Positions 1 through 12,320 of a DNA stretch of 64,000 nucleotides are shown in pieces (within the stretch, counting starts at the first letter, position 1; each line of letters opens with the position of its first letter). The position numbers and the translations under genes were made by a program. The notes under the pieces were generated by a model. That model was not told where the DNA came from. It searched no databases and saw only the letters and a list, made by a program, of their open reading frames with translations. Source of the DNA: Linanthus parryae (Eukaryota > Streptophyta > Magnoliopsida > Ericales > Polemoniaceae); the NCBI GenBank assembly GCA_023055425.1, contig JALGPY010000002.1, forward strand, positions 46,052,821 to 46,116,820. The letters run 5' to 3'.

Positions 1-213
1 CTAATTCTAGCTATAGAATTAAGTGAGAACTAGTTGTGCTAGCTACTGTATGGGACTTCAATTTGCAGTTCAACATAACAATAACAGCAACAAGAATAAG
101 AGTGCTGATGGTTTCAATCTTAACTCACCGTTTGTGATTCCATATTTGTGCTCGTGCTAGCTTGATGCCTTGATGTATACAGTACTTCATCTGTTCTCCT
201 AGAATCTTCGCAG

Positions 214-880
214 GTGACTTTTACCACTATTCACTGTATCACTTTGATTTGGTGACTTAATTAGTAAAACGATAAAATAAAATGATAATATTTGCATCAT
301 GTTATAGAATAAATGTTATTCTACGACACCATGAAAATTGCAAAAAAAAAAATGCATCGTATTTGCTATCCAAATCACCGGGTCAAGTGATCTGGCTACG
401 GAGAAAAAAAGTCAAAACTGTGAAGATTCACAGAGAAATTGTAATATTTACTTGGTGGTTGTTTGCTTAGAGACAATATACACATTTGCTATTGTTCACT
501 TCATGGACTACAACAAATTTAGGCATTTCAGACAACTTCACGGGCAAATTTCTAATTTGTCTGTAAATCATATTTTCAGGAGAAAAAAAAAAATAGTCCG
601 TAGAAGAATAATTTAATACTACATCCGTTCTCTCTGAATTTTCACTTTTTGACTTTTTCTTCCGTAATCGGATCACTTTGACCCGATGATTTGGATAGCC
701 ACACGATGCAATTTTTTTATAATTTTTGATGGATTTGTAGAGTTAAGTTTACTCTACAACATCGTGTCAAAGATTATCAAACTCTTGCATCGTTTACTAA
801 TCAAATCACCAAATTAAAGTGATTCAGTGAATAGTGATAAAATGAAATGGGTTAAAATTCAGAGAGAACCAAGGAAGTAG
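214..880. repeat. Inverted pair of Stowaway-like MITEs, unit A
   Basis: A complete MITE at 617-880 (ends TACTACATCCGTTCTCTC and GAGAACCAAGGAAGTA) is preceded by a second member in opposite orientation at about 214-450. Both contain the internal pattern of GATTTGG near CTTTGACCCG and a TGCATCGT motif. About 165 bp separate them, so the pair could form a long imperfect hairpin downstream of the preceding peptide gene. No coding capacity. Confidence 0.75.
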
Positions 881-884
881 AAGG

Positions 885-960
885 TTGGCCTAGTGGTGGA
901 GGCTTGTATTGCTCCCCTTGAGGTCGTTCAAAGCTCAAGACAACAAATAATCTTTGAGGT
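885..960 (+). mobile_element. tRNA-derived SINE-like segment
   Basis: TGGCCTAGTGG resembles a tRNA A box and GGTCGTTCAAAGCTC, about 36 bp downstream, resembles a degenerate B box. That spacing fits a pol III internal promoter of a plant SINE. The 3' border and any target duplication are not clear. The same segment recurs in each array unit (about 8702, 13535, 18358 and 23178). A chance tRNA-like match is possible. Confidence 0.35.
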
Positions 961-2097
961 CCCGTAAATTTGGTAATCTCAACAAGAAAATGTCAATTAT
1001 GAAATAGCGTAAAACAGGGAAACATTGCGTCAGAAAAAAGCTTGTGTGGCCTAGCTTGAATTAAAGCACGGCGGATCACCCTTCTCTGCCTCCCTGTCTG
1101 TAGGATTTTGGGTGTTTAGAACGGAAAACGATGTGGCTTGGATAATTTCTGAGTCGTGATATCACTCTCAGATTAAAGTATTTCGGCGGTGTGCACGAAA
1201 TCTCCAATCGGATAAAACAGAGACTTCAAGAACGAATATTTTCCTCTGTGTTTCTGAATTCGACCAAACTGACAAATAGGGAGGGAGACAAGGCGGTTAT
1301 CTGGCGGTTACAACCGCCAGATTTCAGTTCGTTTTCCAACCGAAAATTGATTCCGAGACATTTTTTGTGAAGCAACAAAACGTCCGAAATCCAATTTTTG
1401 TGAAACAACAAAGCTGCTGTGAATGATTGATATAGTAATTTTGTTTTTGGTAAAATCAACTTTGAAGTTGATGTGAAGGAGTAAAATGACAAAAATATAT
1501 GACACGTGTCATTTCTGCAAAGATAACTATTGATATTTTAAAAAATGTAAGGTTAAAACAGGTTTTAGATAAATTAACCAAAAGAACTTTCTAGAAAAGC
1601 ATCTCCCCCGTTGCTTCCTGAAAACTTTTTTGGGACAGCAGAAATTGTCCGGAAAAGCAGAAATTTTATTTTTACCAAACACACTAAACTACTTCTGCTG
1701 TCGGAAAGCAGTTGTGCTGGCAGCAGAAGCATTCCAAACTCACCCTCAACAATGTAGGAAGTGTTATGTGTTGAAGACCATTCTCGTGCATTCAGAATTT
1801 CCGTAAGACAATATTCGCCCGGTACCGATTGGTACTCTTGTTTCTGCGGTGGCGGATTGTCTCGCAAGATAAAATTTCTTCCGATGTTACAGATGAAGCA
1901 CCGGTCTACAACACCCAATGAACGAGACTAGCAGAAGATGATTTGTGGAGAGTTTTCGGATGCCGAAATGAATGAATTCGGAATGAGAATTATGAAGGAG
2001 AGAACTGCCTTTTATAGACAGTGAAACAGGATTGGTTAAGGAGACATAATAGTTCGAACAGTTGTAACTATTGATTTCAAACTGTTAATTAACACAC

Positions 2098-2275
2098 TGA
2101 AACGAATTTATTGTTTCCGTTAACTGTATGGGTTAGAAAAAGTTGATTTCTGCCCCAAAAAGAACTAGTCCACAGTAACCCAACATAACTGAAACGAAAT
2201 TGTTTCCGTTAACTTTATGGGTTAGAAAAAGTTTGTTATGGACCAAAAATAACTAGTCCACAGTATAGCCCAACA
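2098..2275. repeat. Two-copy direct repeat of about 90 bp
   Basis: Two adjacent copies share ACTGAAACGAA, TTTCCGTTAACT, TATGGGTTAGAAAAAGTT and AACTAGTCCACAGTA. The pair recurs at the same place in each array unit (from about 9918, 14751, 19574 and 24394). No coding signal. Confidence 0.7.
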
Positions 2276-3492
2276 ACCCACGCACACGACCAGACCCGTG
2301 CCCGAGACCGAGCTGGCCGAAAAGCGACGCTGTGCGCGTGGTTGGTCAACCTTTTTCTAGGTCATCTCCCCTGCGATAAATTGCTACACCCAAATAAAGA
2401 TCTTTTAGTGCTAAGGTTGGAGTAGATAAACACTCCAATTCTTCTCTTTCTCATGATGTGGGATAATTTCATTCGGAAAACCCCCCAAATTTAACCGCTT
2501 ATTGATCATTCATTTCTCAATGGTTTTTGACGAATGAGTTACCGAAACGACCACAAGTTACCCACTATACGATGGTGCAATTAGTGTTGTTAACTCTCAA
2601 ATGAGGCGGGTTAAAACCGAGCTCAAAGTCGCGTACAAAATGATGTCGAACACCATTATTTCCAACAATAGCCAACAAGAACACTACCAATTAAGCCAAT
2701 TACAGATGAAATAGGATACATCTAAACTATGAAAATAAGCTCATAAGTCGTAAGTGATGATTACCAGGACTCAATTACAAAATTCCTTCTAAGTTGGAGG
2801 CTAAAGCTAGATCAAACCACTCGATCGAGACAAACACGTAAGAAAAACCCTTAAAATAAAGCTATTAAAATAATTCTTACTTTAGGGATGTCAATTAATA
2901 TCGAATCAGAAATGCTTTGTGACATGTATACAAGTCATGTAGAAAAGTTTCTTTGCATTACATGTAATTGATGTTAGCATTCTTTAAAACCAAGAGCGAC
3001 GTGAATTTTTATGTAATGGGAGTGGGAACTATTTTATGGTTCCATATACAAGTCGTAGGGATAAGCATTCAGGGCATACCATGGGCAACATGTTATTTCG
3101 ATTTTGTAATATTATTAGCTGTCTTCTTGTCGCAACAAGTGGTGATATGATTCCTTAATTTATTACACACTCTCTCAGCTTTACGTTTTTAAACCAAATT
3201 TATAAAACGTTTTGATGAGGATATTTGATTAGTCAAACGAAACAACAATAAATGAATTTTCAGGTAATGTTGTAGAGTTACACTCCTTCTATAACGTTAT
3301 TAAAAAATGTACAAGTTCTAATATCGTTTGATTAGTTAAGTAACTTCTCAAAATGCGTTGTATACTTAGTTAAAAAAATATGACATAAAAGCAGACGCGC
3401 TATGTATTTTATACTTTGAAGAGTTGAGATGCTTCCCATACCCACTTTCGATTTAATATTTATAGGATGAAGCCAAAATTTCGGACATCTAA

Positions 3493-4333
3493 GGTGCGTT
3501 TGGTAGAGTGGTTTTTTATTTTATGGTTTAAAAACTAAATGGATTATCGAAAGTGTTTGGTTGTAGTGGTTTAAAACCAGTTTTTAATCTAGTTTTTTTT
3601 GACATTTTGTCTTGATGAAAAAAACTAACATTTGATGATTTTTCTTTTGGTTTATTTCCCTTGACACACAAATACGATATTACCCTCACATCTTAGACGT
3701 ATTAAAATGAACATCTTTTCTCATTTTGGTAGCTCTCTGACTTTTTAGTCAACGATTGCACGAATTTTTTTCTATACTTTTTCCATAAATATTTTTTACC
3801 ACAAAACTCAATTCTTGCATATTTCAGACGATACATTTTATGTAAAATAATCTTTATTTAAGATCAACCATTTTTACGGTGTTCTTTTTGTAGTTGATTA
3901 TTTTTTTGTTATTCGTTACTCAACGTGGCATCCAGTGTGAACAAAATTTCAAGAAATCGTTATTTTTTTGTTGAACTTAAGTATGAAAATTTAATTTTTT
4001 GGATGTCACACAACTATTAGTTTGTTCTTCAATTTGTTACTTTCATGAAAACGCTGAAGCTCATGAAATCGTGATTTTTTTACATTGCATTTATTCCTCT
4101 TGAATCTGTAAAAGAAATATAAGTGGAGGGTATCTTTGTCATTTAATCTACATCATCTAGTTTAAAAATAACTATCAAACACATTTCTTCAGTTTTTAAT
4201 CTAGTTTAAAAATTACAACCAAACACATTGGTTTAAACAGAATCTCAAAAAAAAAAAAAAACAAAAACAAAAAAAATCCTCCACGATCTAAAAACCAATT
4301 GTTTCACCAGAAACCATTCTACCAAGCTCACCC
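3493..4333. mobile_element. Harbinger/Tourist-like element upstream of peptide promoter, unit A
   Basis: Left end GGTGCGTTTGGTAGAGTGG pairs with right end AACCATTCTACCAAGCTCACC as imperfect terminal inverted repeats. TAA lies at the left edge and just outside the right end, a possible 3-bp TAA duplication typical of PIF/Harbinger. Related motifs (TTTTTAATCTAGTTT) occur near both ends. No transposase. The paralogs 6 and 7 lack it at the same place (GACATCTAATT), so the insertion happened after they split and before the array was amplified. Confidence 0.65.
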
Positions 4334-4410
4334 ATAATTTTTATACCAATAGTCTTAATTAATTAACTATTTAATCAAGCCTGGGAGTTGGTTACGGCTT
4401 GCTTTGTGCT

Positions 4411-4422
4411 ATTAATAAATAG
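4411..4422 (+). promoter_or_regulatory. TATA-like box of peptide gene copy 1
   Basis: ATTAATAAATAG lies about 95 bp upstream of the ATG. It sits in a block (about 4340-4505) conserved in all array copies and recognisable upstream of copies 6 and 7, including CACAAGCAAGC in the likely leader. This is inferred from position and conservation. Confidence 0.55.
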
Positions 4423-4505
4423 CCTAATAGTGTTTCACTAGGTCATTGCACAAGCAAGCTTATACATCTGATCATCATTAGAGTCTCTCGAGTTGATCAG
4501 CAACT

Positions 4506-7500
4506 ATGGCCAAGAACAACAGCAACATCAGCAGATCATCCCCAAAGCTGTTTTCTTATGTTTCTTCTTTCATCATGCTTCTCCTCCTCATCATCACTTT
4601 CTCAATCGGTGAGTTGTTCTTAATTTCACTCAGCATGCTCTCATTTCCATTAATTGGTAATTTCTGAACATATGCTTGCTTGACTGTTCACTACAAGAAA
4701 TATAGTTTTTTGCGAGGGCATAATGTTATTGCAAATAATGTAATCTGTCGCAAAAAAATAGGTTGCGAGGGCATTTTGCCCTCGCATGGCGTCGCAATAG
4801 CTATGGTAGGAAAAAACAATTTTGTGACAAGCCGTCACAATATGGGTTTTTTGAGACGGCACAGTGTGGTCACAAAAATAGTAAATTCCTTCACAATACT
4901 GGTATTCGCGAGAACTATATCCGGTCACAAAAAGTATGCTTTGTGGCAAAATTTACATTAACGAGAGAAATGGCATATAGCAAAAAATGGCAGTCATCAC
5001 AAAAAATAACTTTTATGAGAGATAAAACCCGTCGAAAATATTTTGTGCTGTCGCAATCGATGTAGACCATGTTAATCCTAATGCTAACAATTACCAAAAA
5101 AAGGAAGTAACTTGTTGAGAGATTCAAAAGTTCAATTGTAATGCTGTATTGCACTGATTTTCTCAAATAATGTCTCAAAACTTAAATTACAACAACACTA
5201 CAACAAAATTCAATAGTGCCAAGATATTTTTGCTCACAACATGAACTCTATCAAGTTTTTACAGCCACTAAGAACATACAGTATGAATATGCAAACATAA
5301 ATATACACTAATCTATAAACTGGAAACAACCGTCTTCTATTAAATTCTAGGTATCATATCCTAGCACGTCAGCACTGCACCAGCCACCGCACCAGCCACC
5401 GCCAAGATCTTTCCATTGTCTATTAGAATCATTGCCCTGCTAAACGAATGAGGTTTCAAAATTAGATGAGAGATAACACAATGTGACGACGCAACTCGTT
5501 TCTCCATATTGACTTAAATGTATAAAAGAAAACGTGAAAGCTTACCCCAGGTTTACCTAGCCTTGCAAATTGACCTTTTTCATGCGAGAATCTCAGGATA
5601 ATAATTTATACGATTTTATGCCATAAATATATACTTGCAATATTCAACACGTTTGATTCATAAAACTATATGTAACTTTAAAAGGAAGAACAAAGAACCC
5701 ATTAAAACGGGAAATCAAGACATAAAAATCTGTCAAAAAAACATTTGCACCAAGAGCACAAAAGAATTGAATTCTTTAAAAAACGGCGATCAATAGTTTT
5801 ATCTTTAGCTTTAAATATTGCTTAGCACCGTGTTCTTGTAAGAGATGATCTTGAAGTAGCAAAGAGACTGACAAATTAAACAGTCTCTTGTGCACCCATT
5901 AAAGTTCACCACGACCTCAACATAGATTTCTTTAAATTCGACGTAACTTTTCACCAGACTATTTGGTCGGCTAGAACAGAAATCAGTGTATTTATACTTG
6001 TAACAGGTCACCAAGACTAAATCTGTGTATATATACTTATGATGACACTAATACCGGTTAATGATGGAGTTAGGTCATCACTCTTAATCTAGTTTAGATC
6101 CACAAACTACAGGAGACACTTACAGACCTATATAGTCATCCAACAAAGCATACATTGAATGCATAGCCTAATTAAGAAGAAAATCAATGATCAATTCCCT
6201 TACCACTGTGTTCAGGACTGCTAGCACTCTCACTTGTTCTTGAAATTGATGAATTCAAAGATTCTAAAAACCAACTAAGGAAACAGAATTTGAAGCACCC
6301 AATACTGTGAATGTAAAAAGATATAAACCCCAAAGAAGGAACATGGCTATATATATGGCACTACATAAGCTCCCTGCTTATGTATGACACAAGCATTTAT
6401 AAATTCATACGGAGCCTGCTATAGACCACTAGTATCTACCAAATCACACAAGGGGCCGGATTTAAATGAGCCAAAAATTATAGGAGGTAGTTAATAAAAC
6501 TTAATGAAGAAGATAAATCCAAAAAAAAATAGTCATCAGTTGTACAAGTACCTGACTAAGAGCAGAGATTAGCTTTCCCTAACCTGCAAGCAGAACCTAG
6601 AAAGGAAAAGACTTACTTTTAGAAGACCAATAGTACTATATCATCGCACAACGGCCGCAATACGAAACAAACGAACATTGCAGTAGCAAATCATTGAAGC
6701 AAATAAGCAACACGAGAAATATTTACATAACGTGCCTAATACGATGCAACATAAGCAGCCCCATTATACTCTAGATTGAAAATTTAGATCAGTTGCACAA
6801 AGATAGTCCACCTATTGAAGCTTGTACCCCATATAACTACATCAATAAACAATGCAGTCAACCAGTATAAATCTCCACATCAACAAAGCTCAGTTGATTG
6901 AAATCAGCCCAGATCGAGAAATATTACTATTTGATAGAGAAGTTAGAACAAACCAAAGGGGCAGCAGTAAATTGCCTTGCTAAGAGATAAAAAAAAATCT
7001 TTGCCCAGCAAACAAAATTGAACACAAAGAATTGATTTTCAGCAAACTAATTGAAAACACATGATGCTAGAACAAACCCTAGAACATTGTCTGCGACAAC
7101 GTTACCCACGAATCGAAGATTCCTTGACGTAAAACACTCTGATATGAACATTGAATTGATTTGAAGAACGAAGGGAGACCGAGATCCAGATCCAGATCCA
7201 GATCGACAGAAAGAAGCATAACTAAAACCAAAACAAGAGTGAGATCGGAAGAGAAGATAAAAGAGGCAGAGAAGGATATAGGTATAACAGAATACCTGAG
7301 AACTTGCTCCTCAATCACAGATGGTATCGAATACCTGCACAGATCGATTTTCGCATAGATCGATTCCAATCGTCTTCACGCCTATGACACTCCATCGTTC
7401 CACAGACCGTGAGTGAATATATATGTAACTAAATACTATAATTGTAGAGTTTTGTTACTAATATTATTAAAAAATTAAAAACAGATGTTTTTACGACAGA

Positions 7501-7819
7501 GGTCGTTCTATTTGTGAGAGAAATTTTATGTGGTAACAAAAGAGTGGATGAAATTTAACTAACTTGCGACGGTGAAGCATTTTCGTCATAATTAATTCTT
7601 TTTGAAACAAAATATTTTACCCGTCGCAACTATTTGTCCCAAAAGACTATTTTTCTTGTAGTGGTTAATGAACTCTTACTCGCAGCTGGAAAGACCGATG
7701 CAGCAGATACGACTTGCACCGTTGGAGGGGACCCTGGTTGCTATTACTACTGCTGGACAAGACTGTACACTGGCGGGTACTGTGATTCCGAACGGAACTG
7801 CAACTGTTTCTCTCGATAA
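4506..7819 (+). CDS. Secreted six-cysteine CS-alpha-beta (defensin-like) peptide, copy 1
   Basis: Exon 1 is 4506-4608 and exon 2 is 7686-7819, with a phase-1 GT-AG intron, giving 78 residues. Residues 1-34 begin MAKNNSNISR, continue with a polar stretch and then a strongly hydrophobic segment (about 21-34), as expected of a signal peptide. Cleavage probably falls in or after GKTDA. The mature part has six Cys spaced C-x7-C-x3-C-x9-C-x5-C-x-C, the CS-alpha-beta pattern, with a GYC...C gamma-core and end NCNCFSR. It is aromatic-rich and near neutral, so a cationic membrane-active role is less obvious. The intron is 3077 bp because a CACTA element is inserted; the splice sites remain. The start is the first ATG after the TATA-like box and is shared by all array copies. 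Defence or signalling roles are family-level inference. The protein is identical to copy 4. Confidence 0.9.
4689..7663. mobile_element. Non-autonomous CACTA element in the intron of peptide copy 1
   Basis: Starts CACTACAAGAAA and ends TTTCTTGTAGTG, perfect inverted ends of the CACTA (CMC/En-Spm) type, with a 3-bp GTT target duplication (4686-4688 and 7664-7666). The other array copies have the uninterrupted sequence, so the empty site is visible. Subterminal regions carry repeated GCGAGGG, GTCACAAAA and similar motifs in both orientations. No transposase is visible in the 2975 bp. Small open frames inside lack recognisable domains. The insertion is younger than the array amplification because only this copy carries it. 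Confidence 0.95.
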
Positions 7820-8033
7820 CTAATTCTAGCCATAGAATTAAGTGAGAACTAGTTATGCTAGCTACTGTATGGGACTTCAATTTGCAGTTCAATATAATAT
7901 TAAGAGCAACAAGAATAAGAAGGCCGATGGTTTCAATCTTAACTCACCGTTTAAGATTCCATATTTGTGCTCGTGCTAGCTTGATGCCTTGATGTATACA
8001 GTACTTCATCTGTTCTCCCAGAATCTTCGCAGG

Positions 8034-8697
8034 TGACTTTTACCACTATTCACTGTATCAATTTGATTGTTGACTTAATTAGTAAAACGATAAAATAATA
8101 TGATAATATTTGCATCATGTTATAGAATAAATGTTATTCTATGACACCATGAAAATTGCAAAAAAAAAAAAAATGCATCATATTTGCTATCCAAATCACC
8201 GGGTCAAGTGATCAGGCTACGGAGAAAAAAAGTCAAAACTGTGAAGATTCACAGAGAAATAGTAGTATTTACTTGGTGGTTGTTTGCTTAGAGACAATAT
8301 ACACATTTGCTTTTGTTCACTTCATGGACTACAACAAATTTAGGCATTTCAGACAACTTCAGGGGCAAAATTCTAATTTGTCTGTAAATCATATTTTCAG
8401 GAGAAAAAAAAAAGTCCGTAGAAGAATAATTTAATACTACCTCCGTTCTCTCTAAATTTTCACTTTTTGACTTTTTCTTCCGTAATAGGATCACTTTGAC
8501 CCGATGATTTGGATAGCCACACGATGCAATTTTTTTATAATTTTTGATGGATTTGTAGAGTTAAGTTTATTCTACAACATCGTGTCAAAGATTATCAAAT
8601 TCTTGCATCGTTTACTAATCAAATCACCAAATTAAAGTGATTCAGTGAATAGTGATAAAATGAAATGGGTTAAAATTCAGAGAGAATAAAGGAAGTA
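8034..8697. repeat. Inverted MITE pair, unit B
   Basis: Same inverted arrangement as in unit A, downstream of gene copy 1. The complete member is 8435-8697 and the opposite member about 8034-8265. Confidence 0.75.
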
Positions 8698-11309
8698 GAA
8701 GGTTGGCCTAGTGGTGGAGGCTTGTATTGCTCCCCTTGAGGTCGTTCAAAGCTCAAGACAACAAATAATCTTTGAGGTCCCGTAAATTTGGTAATCTCAA
8801 CAAGAAAATGTCAATTCTGAAATAGCGTAAAACAGGGAAACATTGCGTCAGAAAAAAAGCTTGTGTGGCCTAGCTTGAATTAAAGCACGGCGGATCACCC
8901 TTCTCTGCCTCCCTGTCTGTAGGATTTTGGGTGTTTAGAACGGAAAACGATGTGGCTTGGATAATCTCTGAGTCGTGATATCACTCTCAGATTAAAGTAT
9001 TTCGGCGGTGTACACGAAATCTCCAATCGGATAAAACAGAGACTTCAAGAACGGATATTTTCCTCTGTGTTTCTGAATTTGACCAAACTGACAAATAGAG
9101 AGGGAGACAAGTCGGTTATCTTGCGGTTACAACCGCCAGATTTCAGTTCGTTTTCCAACCGAAAATTAATTCCGAGACGTTTTTTGTGAAGCAACAAAAC
9201 GTCCGAAATCCAATTTTTGTGAAGCAACAAAGCTGCTGTGAATGATTGATATAGTAATTTTGTTTTTGGTAAAATCAACTTTGAAGTTGATGTGAAGGAG
9301 TAAAATGACAAAAATATATGACACGTGTCATTTCTGCAAAGATAACTATTGATATTTTAAAAAATGTAAGGTTAAAACAGGTTTTAGATAAATTAACCAA
9401 AAGAAATTTCTAGAAAAGCATCTCCCCCGTTGCTTCCTGAAAACTTTTTTGGGACAGCAGAAATTGTCCGGAAAAGAAGAAATTTTATTTTTACCAAACA
9501 CACTAAAACTACTTCTGCTGTCGGAAAGCAGCTGTGCTGGCAGCAGAAGCATTCCAAACTCACCCTCAACAATGTAGGAAGTGTTATGTGTTGAAGACCA
9601 TTCTCGTGCATTCAGAATTTTCGTAAGACAATATTCGCCCGGTACCGATTGGTACTCTTGTTTCTGCGGTGGCGGATTGTCTCGCAAGATAAAATTTCTT
9701 CCGATGTTACAGATGAAGCACCGGTCTACAACACCCAATGAACCAGACTAGCAGAAGATGATTTGTGGAGAGTTTTCGGATGCCGAAATGAATGAATTCG
9801 GAATGAGAATTATGAAGGAGAGAACTGCCTTTTATAGACAGTGAAACAGGGTTGGTTAAGGAGACATAATAGTTCGAACAATTGTAACTATTGATTTCAA
9901 ACTGTTAATTAACACACTGAAACGAATTTATTGTTTCCGTTAACTGTATGGGTTAGAAAAAGTTGATTTCTGCCCCAAAAAGAACTAGTCCACAGTAACC
10001 CAACATAACTGAAACGAAATTGTTTCCGTTAACTTTATGGGTTAGAAAAAGTTTGTTATGGACCAAAAATAACTAGTCCACAGTATAGCCCAACAACCCA
10101 CGCACACGACCAGACCCGTGCCCGAGACCGAGCTGGCCGAAAAGCGACGCTGTGCGCGTGGTTGGTCAACCTTTGTCTAGGTCATCTCCCCTGCGATAAA
10201 TTGCTACACCCAAATAACGATCTTTTAGTGCTAAGGTTGGAGTAGATAAACACTCCAATTCTTCTCTCTCTCATGATGTGGGATGATTTCTTTCGGAAAA
10301 CCCCCAACTTTAACCGCTTATTGATCATTCATTTCTCAATGGTTTTTGACGAATGAGTTACCGAAACGACCACAAGTTACCCACTATACGATGGTGCAAT
10401 TAGTGTTGTTAACTCTCAAATGAGGCGGGTTAAAACCGAGCTCAAAGTCGCGTACAAAATGATGTCGAACACATTATTTCCAACAATAGCCAACGAGAAC
10501 ACTACCAATTAAGCCAATTACAGATGAAATAGGATACAGCTAAACTATGAAAATAAGCTCATAAGTCGTAAGTGATGATTACCACGACTCAATTACAAAA
10601 TTCCTTCTAAGTTGGAGGCTAAAGCCAGATCAAACCACTCGATCGAGACAAACACGTAAGAAAAACCCTTAAAATAAAGCTATTAAAATAATTCTTACTT
10701 TAGAGATGTCAATTAATATCGAATCAGAAATGCTTTGTGACATGTATACAAGTCATGTAGAAAAGTTTCTTTGCATTACATGTAATTGATGTTAGCATTC
10801 TTTAAAACCAAGAGCGACGTGAATTTTTATGTAATGGGAGTGGGAACTATTTTATGGTTCCATATACAAGTCGTAGGGATAAGCATTCAGGGCATACCAT
10901 GGGCAACATGTTATTTCGATTTTGTAATATTATTAGCTGTCTTCTTGTCGCAACAAGTGGTGATATGATTCCTTAATTTATTACACACTCTCTCAGCTTT
11001 ACGTTTTTAAACCAAATTTATAAAACGTTTTGATGAGGATATTTGATTAGTCAAACGAAACAACAATAAATGAATCTTCTGGTAATGTTGTAGAGTTACA
11101 CTCCTTCTATACGTTATTAAAAAATGTACAAGTTCTAATATCGTTTGATTAGTTAAGTAACTTCTCAAAATGCGTTGTATACTTAGTTAAAAAAATATGA
11201 CACAAAAGCAGACGCGCTATGTATTTTATACTTTGAAGAGTTGAGATGCTTCCCATACCCACTTTCGATTTAATATTTATAGGACGAAGTCAAAATTTCG
11301 GACATCTAA

Positions 11310-12148
11310 GGTGCGTTTGGTAGAGTGGTTTTTTATTTTATGGTTTAAAAACTAAATGGATTATCGAAAGTGTTTGGTTGTAGTGGTTTAAAACCAGTTT
11401 TTAATCTAGTTTTTTTTTGTCATTTTGTCTTGATGAAAAAAACTAACATTTGGTGATTTTTTTTTTGGTTTATTTCCCTTGACACACAAATACGATATTA
11501 CCCTCACATCTTAGACGTATTAAAATGAACATCTTTTCTCATTTTGGTAGCTCTCTGACTTTTTAGTCAACGATTGCACGGATTTTTTTCTATACTTTTT
11601 CCATAAATATTTTTTTACCACAAAACTCAATTCTTGCATGTTTCAGACGATACATTTTATGTAAAATGTTCTTTATTTAAGACCAACCATTTTTACGGTG
11701 TTCTTTCTGTAGTTGATTATTTTTTTGTTATTCGTTACTCAACGTGGCATCCAGTGTGAACAAAGTTTCAAGAAATCGTTATTTTTTTGTTGAACTTAAG
11801 TATGAAAACTTAATTTTTTGGATGTCACACAACTATTAGTTTGTTCTTCAATTTGTTACTTTCATGAAAACGCTGAAGCTCATGAAATCGTGATTTTTTT
11901 ACATTGCATTTATTCCTCTTGAATCTGTAAAAGAAATATAAGTGGAGGGTATCTTTGTCATTTAATCTACATCATCTAGTTTAAAAATAACTACCAAACA
12001 CATTTCTTCAGTTTTTAATCTAGTTTAAAAATCACAACCAAACACATTGGTTTAAACAGAATCTCAAAAAAAAAAAAAAAAGAAAAAAAAATCCTCCACG
12101 ATCTAAAAACCAACTGTTTCACCAGAAACCATTCTACCAAACTCACCC
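11310..12148. mobile_element. Harbinger/Tourist-like element, unit B
   Basis: Same element at the same place as in unit A, about 170 bp upstream of gene copy 2. Confidence 0.65.
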
Positions 12149-12225
12149 ATAATTTTTATACCAATAGTCTTAATTAATTAACTATTTAATCAAGCCTGGG
12201 AGTTGGTTACGGCTTGCTTTGTGCT

Positions 12226-12237
12226 ATTAATAAATAG
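12226..12237 (+). promoter_or_regulatory. TATA-like box of peptide gene copy 2
   Basis: Same ATTAATAAATAG element, 95 bp before the ATG, in the conserved proximal promoter of unit B. Confidence 0.55.
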
Positions 12238-12320
12238 CCTAATAGTGTTTCACTAGGTCATTGCACAAGCAAGCTTATACATCTGATCATCATTAGAGTC
12301 TCTCGAGTTGATCAGCAACT

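Larger units (their letters stand above)
1..7819 (+). repeat. Tandem array unit A (with CACTA insertion)
   Basis: First unit of the head-to-tail array, defined from the base after one peptide-gene stop codon to the next stop codon. The window begins directly after the stop of a preceding copy, whose 3' flank is seen here but whose coding part is outside. Without the CACTA element and its duplicated GTT the unit is 4841 bp. Order: 3' flank, inverted MITE pair (214-880), SINE-like segment (about 885-960), a long non-coding stretch (960-2900) of degenerate repeats, a conserved upstream block (about 2890-3480), a Harbinger-like element (3493-4333), promoter, and gene copy 1. I see no supported gene between 960 and 4505. 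Confidence 0.95.

Noticed and set aside
885..960. Considered a functional tRNA gene
   Set aside because: A- and B-box-like motifs are present but no acceptor, D or anticodon stems can be paired; a SINE-like origin fits better.
1226..1918. Minus-strand frames of 88 and 114-130 codons repeated in every unit
   Set aside because: No recognisable domain; the longer one is frameshifted in unit A. The sequence is repetitive (TTTTTGTGAAGCAACAAA, CAGCAGAAG) and looks like transposon debris carried along with the array.
2968..3150. 60-codon open frame repeated unchanged in all five array units
   Set aside because: It lies in the upstream non-coding block. The same block upstream of copies 6 and 7 does not keep the frame, so identity reflects recent duplication or non-coding constraint rather than a protein.
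4650..5178. Overlapping open frames in both strands near the CACTA left end
   Set aside because: They arise from subterminal inverted repeats (GCGAGGG, GTCACAAAA), not from a gene.
7079..7369. Frame with Leu-Asp repeats in the first CACTA element
   Set aside because: Comes from a GATCCA-type short tandem repeat; no domain or splice context.
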